A program made the translations under genes and the position numbers. From contig CAVZAT010000006.1 of assembly GCA_963773335.1 (NCBI GenBank), forward strand, positions 248,001 through 312,000: a stretch of DNA of 64,000 bases. The letters are read 5' to 3'. Below, in pieces: positions 7,890 to 16,864 of this stretch. A model generated the notes under the pieces. It worked only from the letters and a program-made list of their open reading frames with translations, searched no databases and was not told the origin of the DNA. The first letter of the stretch is position 1. Each line of letters opens with the position of its first letter. The stretch is from UBA4742 sp963773335 (GTDB lineage: Bacteria; Actinomycetota; Acidimicrobiia; Acidimicrobiales; Acidimicrobilacustridaceae).

Positions 7890-9569
7890 CTAGCCCCGCA
7901 CGAGCGGCTTGTACTTGAGGCGGTGGGGTTGGTCGGCCTCGGCGCCCAGCTCCTTGTGGCGGAAGGCCTCGTACTCGCTGAAGTTGCCCTCGAACCAGCG
8001 CACCATCGAGTCGCCTTCGAAGGCGAGCACATGGGTTGCCACCCGATCGAGGAACCACCGGTCGTGGCTGATGATCACCGCGCAGCCGGCGAAGGCCTCG
8101 AGTCCGTCCTCCAGCGCCCGCAGCGTGTCCACGTCCAGGTCGTTGGTGGGCTCATCGAGCAGCAGCACGTTGCCGCCCTCCTTGAGCACCTTGGCCAAGT
8201 GCACCCGATTGCGCTCGCCTCCCGACAGCACCGCCACCCGCTTCTGCTGATCACTGCCCTTGAAGTTGAACGAGGCCACATACGCCCGGCCGTTCATCTC
8301 GCGCCCGCCGATGTCGAGCGTGTCGCGGCCGTCGGTGATCTCCTCGTAGACGGTGCGATCAGGGTCGAGCACGTCGCGGGACTGGTCGACGTAGGCCAGC
8401 TCGACGGTCGGCCCGACGCGCAAGGTGCCCTCGTCGGGCTGGTCCAGTCCGGTGATCATGCGGAACAGGGTGGTCTTGCCCGCGCCGTTGGCTCCGATCA
8501 CACCCACGATGCCCGCACGGGGGAGGGTGAAGCTGAGGTCGTCGATCAGCAGACGGTCGCCGAAACCCTTGGCCAGGTGTTCGGCCTCGATGACCAGATC
8601 GCCCAGGCGCTGACCCGATGGGATGAAGATGTCGAGTCCGTCGCTGCTGCCGGCGCCGGCGCTGGCCTCGGCCAGCAGCTTCTCGTAGGCGGCCAGACGG
8701 GCCTTGCCCTTGGCCTGGCGGGCCTTGGGAGCCAGGCGCACCCACTCCAGCTCGCGCTCGAGGGTGCGCTGACGGCTGGAGTCGGCCTTGTCCTGCTGGC
8801 GGAGCCGCTCCTGCTTCTGCTCCAACCACGAGCTGTAGTTGCCTTCGAAGGGGATGCCCCGGCCGTGGTCGAGCTCGAGGATCCAGCGGGCCACGTTGTC
8901 GAGGAAGTAGCGGTCGTGGGTGATGGCAACGACGGTGCCGTGGTAGTCGCCCAGGAACCGCTCCAGCCAGGCCACCGATTCGGCATCCAGGTGGTTGGTG
9001 GGCTCGTCCAGCAACAGCAGGTCGGGCCGGCTCAGCAGCAGGCGGCACAGGGCCACGCGACGGCGCTCACCGCCCGAGAGCACATCGACGGCGGCGTCCC
9101 CGGGCGGGACGCGCAGCGCGTCCATGGCGATCTCGATCGTGCGCTTGAGGTCCCAGGCGCCAGCTGCCTCGATCTTGCGCTCGATCTCGGCCTGCTGCTC
9201 CCCCAACTTGTCGTAGTCGGCGTCGGGGTCGGCCCAGCCCGCCAGCACCTGGTCGTAACGCTCGAGCAGCTGGGCGGTCTCGCCCAGGCCGTCCATGACG
9301 TTGCCCAGCACATCCTTGGCGGGGTCGAGGATCGGCTCCTGTTCGAGCAGGCCCACGCTGAACCCCGGGGTCAGGCGGGCCTCACCGGTGAAGTCCTGAT
9401 CGAGGCCGGCCATGATGCGCAGCAGGGACGACTTGCCCGAACCGTTGGCACCGATGACGCCGATCTTGGCGCCCGGGTAGAAGGACAGGCTGATGTCGGT
9501 CAGCACATCGCGATCGGGCGGGTAGTACCGACCGACCTTGTGCATGGTGAAGATGTACTGGGCGCTCAT
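7890..9569 (-). CDS. ettA: Energy-dependent translational throttle protein EttA (ABC-F)
   Basis: Soluble tandem ABC ATPase of the ABC-F family that binds the ribosomal E site and gates the first elongation step according to energy state. The 559 residues hold two ATPase domains: Walker A GANGSGKSS then LSGGERRRVALCRLLL and LLLLDEPTNHLDAES in the first, and GANGAGKTT, LSGGERNRVHLAKVL, LLLDEPTNDLDVDT in the second. The start MSAQYIFTMHKVGRYYPPDR at ATG 9569 matches EttA closely; an upstream in-frame extension to 9623 has no homology. It has no membrane domain. The small membrane protein follows 5 nt downstream. Confidence 0.94.
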   Translation of the reverse strand: MSAQYIFTMHKVGRYYPPDRDVLTDISLSFYPGAKIGVIGANGSGKSSLLRIMAGLDQDFTGEARLTPGFSVGLLEQEPILDPAKDVLGNVMDGLGETAQLLERYDQVLAGWADPDADYDKLGEQQAEIERKIEAAGAWDLKRTIEIAMDALRVPPGDAAVDVLSGGERRRVALCRLLLSRPDLLLLDEPTNHLDAESVAWLERFLGDYHGTVVAITHDRYFLDNVARWILELDHGRGIPFEGNYSSWLEQKQERLRQQDKADSSRQRTLERELEWVRLAPKARQAKGKARLAAYEKLLAEASAGAGSSDGLDIFIPSGQRLGDLVIEAEHLAKGFGDRLLIDDLSFTLPRAGIVGVIGANGAGKTTLFRMITGLDQPDEGTLRVGPTVELAYVDQSRDVLDPDRTVYEEITDGRDTLDIGGREMNGRAYVASFNFKGSDQQKRVAVLSGGERNRVHLAKVLKEGGNVLLLDEPTNDLDVDTLRALEDGLEAFAGCAVIISHDRWFLDRVATHVLAFEGDSMVRWFEGNFSEYEAFRHKELGAEADQPHRLKYKPLVRG

Positions 9570-9677
9570 GGCCGCCGAGGTTACCGACGGCCGGCCCGGG
9601 CCAAAACGGCGATCGCCCCACACGCCGATGGAACCGGGCGGTGGGGCGGTCGCCGACGTGCGTATGGAAGGCGGGGA

Positions 9678-11154
9678 TCAGCGCTTGCGCGCCGCCGTCT
9701 TGCGGGCCGGTGCCTTGCGGGCCGCGGTCTTCTTGGCGGGTGCCTTGCGGGCCGCGGTCTTGCGTGCGGGTGCCTTGCGGGCCGCGGTCTTCTTGGCGGG
9801 TGCCTTGCTGGCCGCGGTCTTGCGTGCGGGTGCCTTGCGGGCCGCGGTCTTCTTGGCGGGTGCCTTGCGGGCCGCGGTCTTGCGTGCGGGTGCCTTGCGG
9901 GCCGCGGTCTTCTTGGCGGGTGCCTTGCGGGCCGCGGTCTTCTTGGCGGGTGCCTTGCGGGCCGCGGTCTTGCGTGCGGGTGCCTTGCGGGCCGGTGCCT
10001 TGCGGGCCACGGCCTTCTTGGCGGGTGCCTTGCGGGCTGGAGCCTTCTTGGCTGGAGCCTTCTTGGCCGCAGCCTTCTTTACTGGTGTCACCGGCGCCTC
10101 CTCGGCGAGATGGTCTGCAGGTGAATGTGTAGCAGTGACAGACGTGTCAGTCGTGTCTTTCGCGTCGTCGCGTCGTTGCGATGGTCGGCCGACCTGATGC
10201 GCGACGGTGCCGATTGGCACACCTTGTGGCAGTGCGTATGACACATCAACCGGTGGCCGGGACGGGTCCAGCGCCAGGTCGATCCCGCGGCGGGGGGCGT
10301 CGATGGAGGCCACGGTGAACGTGCGCACCTCGCCGATGTTGACCACGTCTCGAGCCCGCAGCGGCGCCGGGTCGCCCATCGACTTGAGGGGGATGTAGCA
10401 CTGGACGTCCCCCACGCGGGCGTAGGCCCCGTGGGAGCTGAAGCTGTCGACGGTGGCGTCCACTTCGCTGCCCACCGGATGGGCGCCCACGAAGTCGATG
10501 AAGGGCAGGAGCTCGTTGAGCTGCGCGCCGGGCGTGCCGCTGCCCTCGCGCCGAGTGCGCCCGCCCCCGGTGCTCTTGGTCGACTTGGTCGGCACGCGGG
10601 GGACCCGCCGTTGCCACCGGCGCCGCCCCGATCGCTCTGGCCCCGACGGCTCCCCCCCGAGGACCGGGCGGTGCCACGGGTGCTGCCCCGGCTGCGGTCG
10701 CTGTTGGCCTCCTTCACCGACCTGCGGCTGGCCGGCCCCCGTACCGGCGAACGCAGCAGGAACACCCAGCCCAGTCCCGACACCGGCTTGCCGCCGATGA
10801 GCCGACCCTCATCGAACAGCCAGGGGTACTGGCCGTGGAACTCCTGGAAGGAGTCGTTTGACAGGATGACGGCGTCGGCCTTGTCGGCGATCTGCAGGAC
10901 GAAGGCGTCACCGCGGCCGATCGCGCCGGCCGGAGGGCTGACCAGCTCCCCAGCCAGGACGGCCTCCTCGTAGGCAGCGCGCTCGGAGGCGTCGATGCGG
11001 TGGCCGAAGGTGGCGTCGACCACCACGGTGAGGTTGTCGGCGGGGTGTTCGGCAGGAAGGCCCGAACGGCTTCGTCGAGTTGCTTCAGGCTCGGTAGGGA
11101 GCGACCTTCGGTCGCGATGTTCGAGCCGTCAACGACGACGTAGTTGGTGGACAT
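9678..11154 (-). CDS. NYN-domain (Zc3h12a-like) ribonuclease fused to an S1 domain and a histone H1-like Lys/Ala/Pro tail; two frameshifts
   Basis: Three modules are encoded. First an N-terminal NYN/PIN-like RNase with acidic active-site context (YVVVDGSNIATEGR, VVVDATFGHRI, GAIGRGDAFVLQIADK, ILSNDSFQEFHG). Next a short S1-like OB fold (PVGSEVDATVDSFSSHGAYA, IPLKSMGDPAPLRARDVVN). Last is a C-terminal tail of about 135 residues repeating KAPAKKTAAR/KAPARKTAAR. The raw frame breaks twice: near 11060, where one added base restores AFLAEHPADNLTVVVDATFG, and at the G-run 10598-10602, where one added G restores GGSPRVPTKSTK. Start ATG 11154. NYN-S1-type proteins occur in actinobacteria; the basic tail suggests nucleic-acid or nucleoid binding. 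RNA cleavage and the target are inferred. Confidence 0.75.
9687..10079 (-). repeat. 30/60-bp coding minisatellite (Lys/Ala/Pro-rich tail)
   Basis: Thirty-base units encoding ten residues (K-A-P-A-K/R-K-T-A-A-R) repeat through the 3' end of the NYN-S1 gene; two unit types alternate, giving a 60-bp super-period visible in successive sequence lines from 9720 to 9960. The 5' part of the array (10000-10079) is more diverged (KKAAAKKAPAKKAPARKAP). Such arrays change copy number easily, so tail length probably differs among strains. Confidence 0.93.
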
Positions 11155-11311
11155 GGGTGATGGGGACCGATCTGTTGGAAGGGGGAGCCCCGGCGCACCC
11201 GACCATCCGGCGCGCCACACCGCCAGGGCGGTTGGTGCCGGAAAATGATCCGGGGGGACCGGCGGCGCTTGTTTGACCGTCGGAATGACTTGACCAGCCT
11301 ACGCTTCCGGC

Positions 11312-11513
11312 ATGGGTGAGCCGCACATCGACGAGGCGACACGTCGAACCCACGAGGTCGCCGACCTGCTCCAGCACCTGATCCGAAACCGGTGTGATCG
11401 ACGGGACACCCGGATCCGGAGGGGAGGTCCGCCGAGCTGACCTGCTGGGTGACGACCATGGCCAGCTCGCCGCGCGCGCCACCGTCGCCCTTCTCAGCGC
11501 ATCACCTCGGTGA
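11312..11513 (+). pseudogene. Degraded N-terminal fragment, probably of an M20-family metallopeptidase
   Basis: An ATG at 11312 opens MGEPHIDEATRRTHEVADLL QHLIRNRC, after which a frameshift near 11395 continues as VIDGTPGSGGEVRRADLLGDDHG and ends at a TGA at 11511-11513. The stretch LLQHLIRNRC plus DGTPGSGGE resembles the first 45 residues of M20 zinc peptidases. No catalytic domain follows; the adjacent sequence is the 3' end of the opposite-strand acyltransferase gene. I read this as a relic left after deletion of the rest of the gene, but the match is by eye and could be chance. Confidence 0.4.
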
Positions 11514-13501
11514 TGAACGTCTCGACCTTGGGCACCTCGGTGAGCACGAAGGCCCGGTAGAGGTGGTCGACGTCCACGTAGACGTAGGTGCCGTTCGCCA
11601 CAACCTTGCAGTTCGACGCGTCGCAGAGGTCGCCGTTCACGTCGAGCGTGGGTACCCCGCCGAGCTTGGCGCGGGCCCGCGCCAGCGCATCGACCAGTGG
11701 TGCCCGCGGACCCAGGGCCCGCGACACCGGCGTGGTGCACCGGCTCGCAGGATGGTCGGCCAGGCAGTCGATGGGATTGGACGCATTGCGCGGGCGTGTC
11801 GATCACCGAGCCGACCTTGATGCCCATCGACCGGAGCGAGGCGAGGTAGCGCTGGTAGGCGCCACCCCACACCTGGGCCGGCGTCATCACGGCCCTGGTG
11901 CTCGGCGCGAGCACGAGCAAGCTGGCGTAGGTGGCGCTGCCCGAGGTGACCACCGCGGAGGGTCGGAGCTCCTGGATCAGGCGGGCCGTCTGGGTGTGGA
12001 ACGTGTCGCAGGTCTTGTTCCTCACGTCCTGGAGGGTGACCACCGGGATCGGCGTCGCCGGGCAGATGCTCTGCCAACGCACGATGAGGCGGACGCCCTC
12101 CTGGCGTGCGGCTAGAGCGAAGGCTGGAACCCAGTGGCGGGCGTGCGAGTCGCCCACCAGCAGGAGGGTCCGGCGGCTGTGCAGGTCGCCGTCCTCGCAG
12201 TAGGCGATGCCGTCCGGCGAGTGGGTCTGGCGGGCGCAGTCGAACTCCCGGGCCGAGGCGGCCACCGAGGTCAACGAGACCGAGGGCCCCGCAGCCGAGG
12301 CGGCGGTGGCGGCGCCGTCGAGGCCGATGCTCGCGACCAGCACGACGGTGGTGATGGCTGCCCCCATGGAGTACGTCAGTCGCCGTGAGCGGATCAGCCG
12401 GGGATCGAAGCGGGCCGGGTTCTCGACGATGGCATGGGCAAGGGCGCCCACACCCAGCGCCACCAGCGCGGCGGTGGCCCGCACCAGCAGCGAGTCGTGC
12501 CCCACCCACTGCACCGCCAACAGGATGAAGGGCCAGTGCCACAGGTACCAGGAGTAGGACACCCGGCCCAGCCATTGCAGGGGAGCCAGGGCGAGGGTGC
12601 CACTCACCGGGTTGGTCGAGCCGGCGATGGCCGCGGGATCGGTGGTCGTCCGCCGAGCCGTCCCGCCGTGGATCACCAGCAGAGCGCCGACCACCGGGAG
12701 CAGGGCGCGGTAGCCGGGGTAGGTGGAGTCCTGGCTGTAGACCGTGGTGGCCAGGGCCAGGGCGGCGATGCCCAGGCCGGCCGAAACCACTCCCAGGCGC
12801 GGACCGCGCCACGAATCGGGTACCGGGACGATGGCCAACAGGCCGGCGGCGGCGAACTCCCAGGCTCGAGCGGGCAGACCGAAGAAGGCGTAGGCCGAGC
12901 CGTTCGCCGTCTGCACGATGCACAGCGCCAGGGATGCGGCGAAGGTCACGCCGAACACCGCCCCCAGCGCGGCCCGGCGCGCTCCGGGCCGATCCTTGAC
13001 CACCATGCACACGGCCAGGACCAACAAGGGCCAGAGCAGGTAGAACTGCTCCTCGACACCCAGCGACCACGTGTGCAGGAACAGGCTGGTGTCGATGTTG
13101 GGTGCGAAGTAGTCGGTGGCCTGACGGGCGAAGGTCAGGTTCGACACGTACAGGGCGGCAGCCCGAGCCTGCGAGGCCACCGTCTGCCACTCGACGAAGG
13201 GCACCACGAACAGCGCCAGTCCGAGCACCACGACCAGCATGAGCCCGAGGGCGGGAACCAGTCGCCGCACCCGCCTGGCCCAGAAGCGCAGGAGGGCCGG
13301 ACGGCCCTGGCGTTCGGACTCTGCCACCAGGCCTCGGGTGATCAGGAAGCCGGAGATCACGAAGAACACGTCGACGCCGATGAAGCCCCCGGAGAATCCG
13401 GCCAATCCGACGTGGAAGGCGACGACCAGCACGATGGCGACGGCCCGCAGCCCGTCCACGTCGCCTCGCAGGAGCGTCCTGCTCACCCGTGACGCCGGCA
13501 T
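11494..13501 (-). CDS. Acyltransferase-3 (OafA/YrhL-like) membrane protein with C-terminal SGNH domain; frameshift near 11785
   Basis: An integral-membrane acyltransferase that likely O-acylates a surface glycan. The N-terminus DVDGLRAVAIVLVVAFHVG and GFIGVDVFFVISGFLITRG are hallmark acyltransferase-3 motifs; RRVRRLVPAL and TWSLGVEEQFYLLWPL follow, with about ten hydrophobic helices in the first 400 residues. The extracytoplasmic C-terminal half has the SGNH nucleophile motif LLVGDSHARHW and, after the frame change, the closing DVDHLYRAFV with a candidate catalytic Asp-His. The raw frame drifts near 11785; one C less restores TPANASNPIDCLADHP and a stop at 11494, for about 668 residues. Divergent from the YfhO-like gene, both plausibly envelope polysaccharide genes. 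Confidence 0.85.
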
Positions 13502-13572
13502 CGCACGACGCTAGCCGCAGCGGTCCGACCCGGCCGTCGGACTGCTGCCGACCAGGCGCCTACGATGCCGGC

Positions 13573-16005
13573 GTGATCGGGGCCAGCTACCGACGTATCC
13601 CGCGTGCGCTGGTCTCCCTCGGCGCCGCGGTCGTGCTCACGGTGCTGGTGTTCCCCGAGGTCATCCTCGGCGGCGGTTCCCTGTCAGCCGTCCCCTTCGA
13701 TCGGGTCCTGGGCCAGCCTCAACCGGCAGCCACGGTGGAGGCCTACCCGAACATCGGCTCCCGGCCGCCCACGTCGGGGCTGGTGGACCTGGGCGTGCGC
13801 ACTGGCAGTTCGAGCCCACCATGCGCTACATGGCCCGGATCCTGCGGGACGGCTCCAACCCCTCCTGGAATCCGTACCAGGCCTCGGGCTCGCTCGGGCC
13901 TGAGACCCTCGACGGGATGCAGGTCTCGCCGTTCGTGCTGGTCGTGGCCGTGCTGGGCGGCTCGGCCACCGCCTTCACGGTCGCGCTGGTCGCCCTGATC
14001 ATCCTCGCCCTCTACTGCCTCCAGCAGTTGTTCGTGCGTTCGCTCGAGATGCACCGGGTGGCCGGCATCGGGGCCGGCTTCGTCTTCCTCCTGAACGGAT
14101 GGGCCACCGCCACGTTCACCGATGTGACGTGCATGCCCTACCTGATGTTCCCGATCGTGCTCTACGCGGTGGTCGAGTTCCAGCGCCGGATGGGACCGGT
14201 GAGGCTGATGCTGGCGGTGGCGGCCTACGCCAGCCTGTTCGCCACCACCTTCAGCCCGGGTCAGGCCCTCGACGTGATCCTGGTGACCCTGGTGGCGATG
14301 GTGATCGACGCCTGGCGGCGACGGGGCGACGACCAGCCGGGTGGCCGGGTGGCTCGGGCCGCGGCCCTGATCGGTCGCCAAGCCCTGGTGCCGGCGATCG
14401 CCCTGGCCGCGGTCGCCGTGATCCTGCTGCCCGCCCTCGACGCCTTCCGTCAGTGCTGGCCCCGACGTCACCTCCTACGGCCGCCAGCTGCTGCGCACGC
14501 GATCGGTCGGTCGGTGGCTGGTCCTGCCGTCCTACCTGGTGGGCCAGGCCAGGCCCGGCGGGTTCCTCGACGGGTGGCAGGTCTACCTGGGCATCACCCC
14601 CATCGTGGTGGTGGCCGCCGGGTTGGCCCGGGCCCGGGACCTGGCCCGCTGGCTGCTGGTCGCGCTGGTCGGGCTGACCCTGTTCGGCCTGGCCGAGCAC
14701 ATGGGACTACCGGGTCTGAAGCTGGTCGGTGATCTCCCCGGGCTGCGGGTCATCGCCAACGACTACTGGGCCGCGCTGGCGGCGGCCGCGGCCACCTTGG
14801 CCTTCGGGGTGGCGGTCGAGGTGATACGTCGCGAGGGCCTCAGCCTGGCTGTCGTCATCACTGCGGTGGCGGCGCTCGACCTGCTGGTCGTCGGGGTCGC
14901 CCGGTCGGCGGGGTGGACCTGGCCGGCGCAACTGGCGGTCGTGGTGACGGCCTTGGTCGTCGGTGCCCTACTGATCATGGCCTGGCTGGGTGACCGCCAG
15001 CTCATCGGTCGGAGCCTGCTGGCCGTGCTGGCCGTGGGACTGGTGGCTCTCGAGTTGGGGTCCTACGCCAACCACTCCCGTGCCCGGCGCAGCGACTCGC
15101 CGACCACGGCCGCCTACTTGCAGTATCTGCACACCCATGTGGGCGACGGGCGGGTGCTCGATGTCGGACGGTCCACCATGCTGGGCGACTGGGGCTCTGC
15201 ACTCGGGATCCGGGAGATCGGCACCCTCGACATCATGCAGATCCCCTGGTACCGGACCTTCTACCTCCGCTATGTGGGAGGGTCCCAGGACGACAAGTTC
15301 CTGCGGATGCCCCGGGATGCCACCACCGCGTTCACGGCCGATCCGACGGCGCTCGACCTGCTGTCGGTCCGCTACATCGTGGTCGACGACCACGCCGCCC
15401 AATCCCTCGACGACGTGGCCTCTCGCTACCCCTTGGCCTATCGGGATCCGGTCGCCAAGGTGAGCGTGTTCGCCAACCCCGGGGCCTGGACCCGGACGTT
15501 CCTGAGCCCCGCTCTGCGGGCCGCGCCGGCGGTCACCACCGCCAGACCGGCGAGCCCGCCGGGGACCTCGGCGGCCACCACGTCGTTGCGCTTCACCCGG
15601 TCGACGACCGAGACGGGGGACCCGGTGTTGCTGGCCCAGGCCCGACGAGCCGGGATCCCGGCCACGGCTCCCGCGCCGAGCGCGGCTTCGGCCGGTCGAT
15701 CCCGGATCGTGGAGGACGGCAGCACGCGGGTGGCGGTGACCGTCGACGCCACCGAGCCGTCGGTGCTCGTGCTGGCCGACACCTACCACCCGAACTGGAC
15801 GGTCACGGTCAACGGCGTGTCGCAACATGTTGGCCGGGTCGACGACGTGGCTCGGGGGGTGGTGGTGCCGGCGGGGCGGTCCCTGGTCATCTTCCGGTAC
15901 CGATCGGCGGCCCGGACCCTCGGTTGGGTGATCTCCGGCGTCACCGTCGTGGCTCTGCTGGCGGTGTGCGTCGTGTGCGGGTGGCGCCGACGGACGAGGT
16001 CGTGA
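13573..16005 (+). CDS. YfhO-like polytopic membrane protein (possible GT-C glycosyltransferase); two frameshifts
   Basis: A large multi-spanning membrane protein of roughly 810 residues resembling the YfhO family, implicated elsewhere in glycosylation of envelope polymers. GTG 13573 gives a basic start (IGASYRRIPRALVSLG) and a first helix. Numerous hydrophobic helices follow, for example SPFVLVVAVLGGSATAFTV and VLFNG-like FVFLLNGWATATFTD; the C-terminal part is a periplasmic region with LADTYHPNWTVTVNG, a typical YfhO end, and a last helix. The frame changes near 13798 (resuming with WQFEPTMRYMARIL) and near 14455 (resuming with DVTSYGRQLLRTRS). Both look like single-base indels. Substrate unknown. 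Confidence 0.72.
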
Positions 16006-16017
16006 GCGACGCCTACG

Positions 16018-16749
16018 ATGCCCAACGTGATCCGGGCCGCGCTGTTCGATTTCGGGGGTGTCATCGTCGACGGACCCTTCGAGGCCTTCGCGGCCTACGA
16101 GCGGGACAACGGCCTGCCTGACGGGTTGATCCGCCGCATCAACGCCACCGACCCTGACACCAATGCCTGGGCCCGACTCGAGCGGGGGGAGATCGATCGG
16201 GACGGCTTCGCCGACCTGTTCGAAGCCGAGGCCCGTGCCTTGGGCGAGACCGTGGACGGGCGGGTGGTGCTCGGGCTGCTGGCGGGAACCGCGGTCGGTG
16301 GTGAGCGCCCGGTCGTGGGTCGTCTGCGCCCAGCGATGGTGGAGGCGGTACGTCGGTGCTCCGAGCACCTGGTCACCGGGCTGTTGACCAACAACTTCCA
16401 TCCGATCCCCAGCCCGTCGGCCGGTCTGGCCGGTGATGCTGACGACGCCGGCGTCGCAGCCCGCGGATCCGGCTGGGGAAGCTCGGGGCCGGACCCCTAC
16501 GGCGAGGTGCTGTCGCTGTTCGACGGCATCATCGAGTCCCGCCTGGTCGGGGTGCGCAAGCCTGATCCCCGCTTCTACGAGATCGCCTGCGCCATGCTCG
16601 AGATCGAGCCGTCCGAGGCGGTCTTCCTCGACGATCTGGGCGTCAACCTCAAGCCGGCTCGGGCCATGGGCATGCTGACCATCAAGGTGGGCGACGCCTC
16701 CTCGGCCCTGGCCGAGCTCGAGCAGGTGGTCGGCTTCCCCCTCTCGTGA
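16018..16749 (+). CDS. HAD-superfamily hydrolase (subfamily IA type)
   Basis: A 243-residue haloacid-dehalogenase-fold phosphatase. All HAD motifs are visible: motif I DFGGVIVDG near residue 11 (the nucleophile Asp), motif II LLTNN, motif III lysine in VRKPDPRFYEIA, and motif IV FLDDLGVNLKPARAMG. An unusual Ser/Gly/Asp-rich insertion of about 30 residues (PSPSAGLAGDADDAG onward) sits between motifs II and III. It resembles the HAD half of ACAD10-type proteins. It begins 12 nt after the YfhO-like gene and may be cotranscribed. Substrate not predictable. Confidence 0.83.
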   Translation: MPNVIRAALFDFGGVIVDGPFEAFAAYERDNGLPDGLIRRINATDPDTNAWARLERGEIDRDGFADLFEAEARALGETVDGRVVLGLLAGTAVGGERPVVGRLRPAMVEAVRRCSEHLVTGLLTNNFHPIPSPSAGLAGDADDAGVAARGSGWGSSGPDPYGEVLSLFDGIIESRLVGVRKPDPRFYEIACAMLEIEPSEAVFLDDLGVNLKPARAMGMLTIKVGDASSALAELEQVVGFPLS

Positions 16750-16864
16750 CCCTCCTGACTCCCCCAAGCCCGCTGGTCGTGGTGTCTGTCAGGGGAGCGG
16801 TGTGGATGGCGTCGCTGGGCTGGCCAGGTTGCCCGATGTCGGGGGCGGTCGATGGCGGGTTCGG

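Noticed and set aside
7923..10124. A 733-codon open frame on the plus strand opposite ettA
   Set aside because: It lies antisense to ettA and the NYN-S1 tail, has low-complexity Gly/Ala/Val/His composition with no motifs, and arises from high-GC codon bias.
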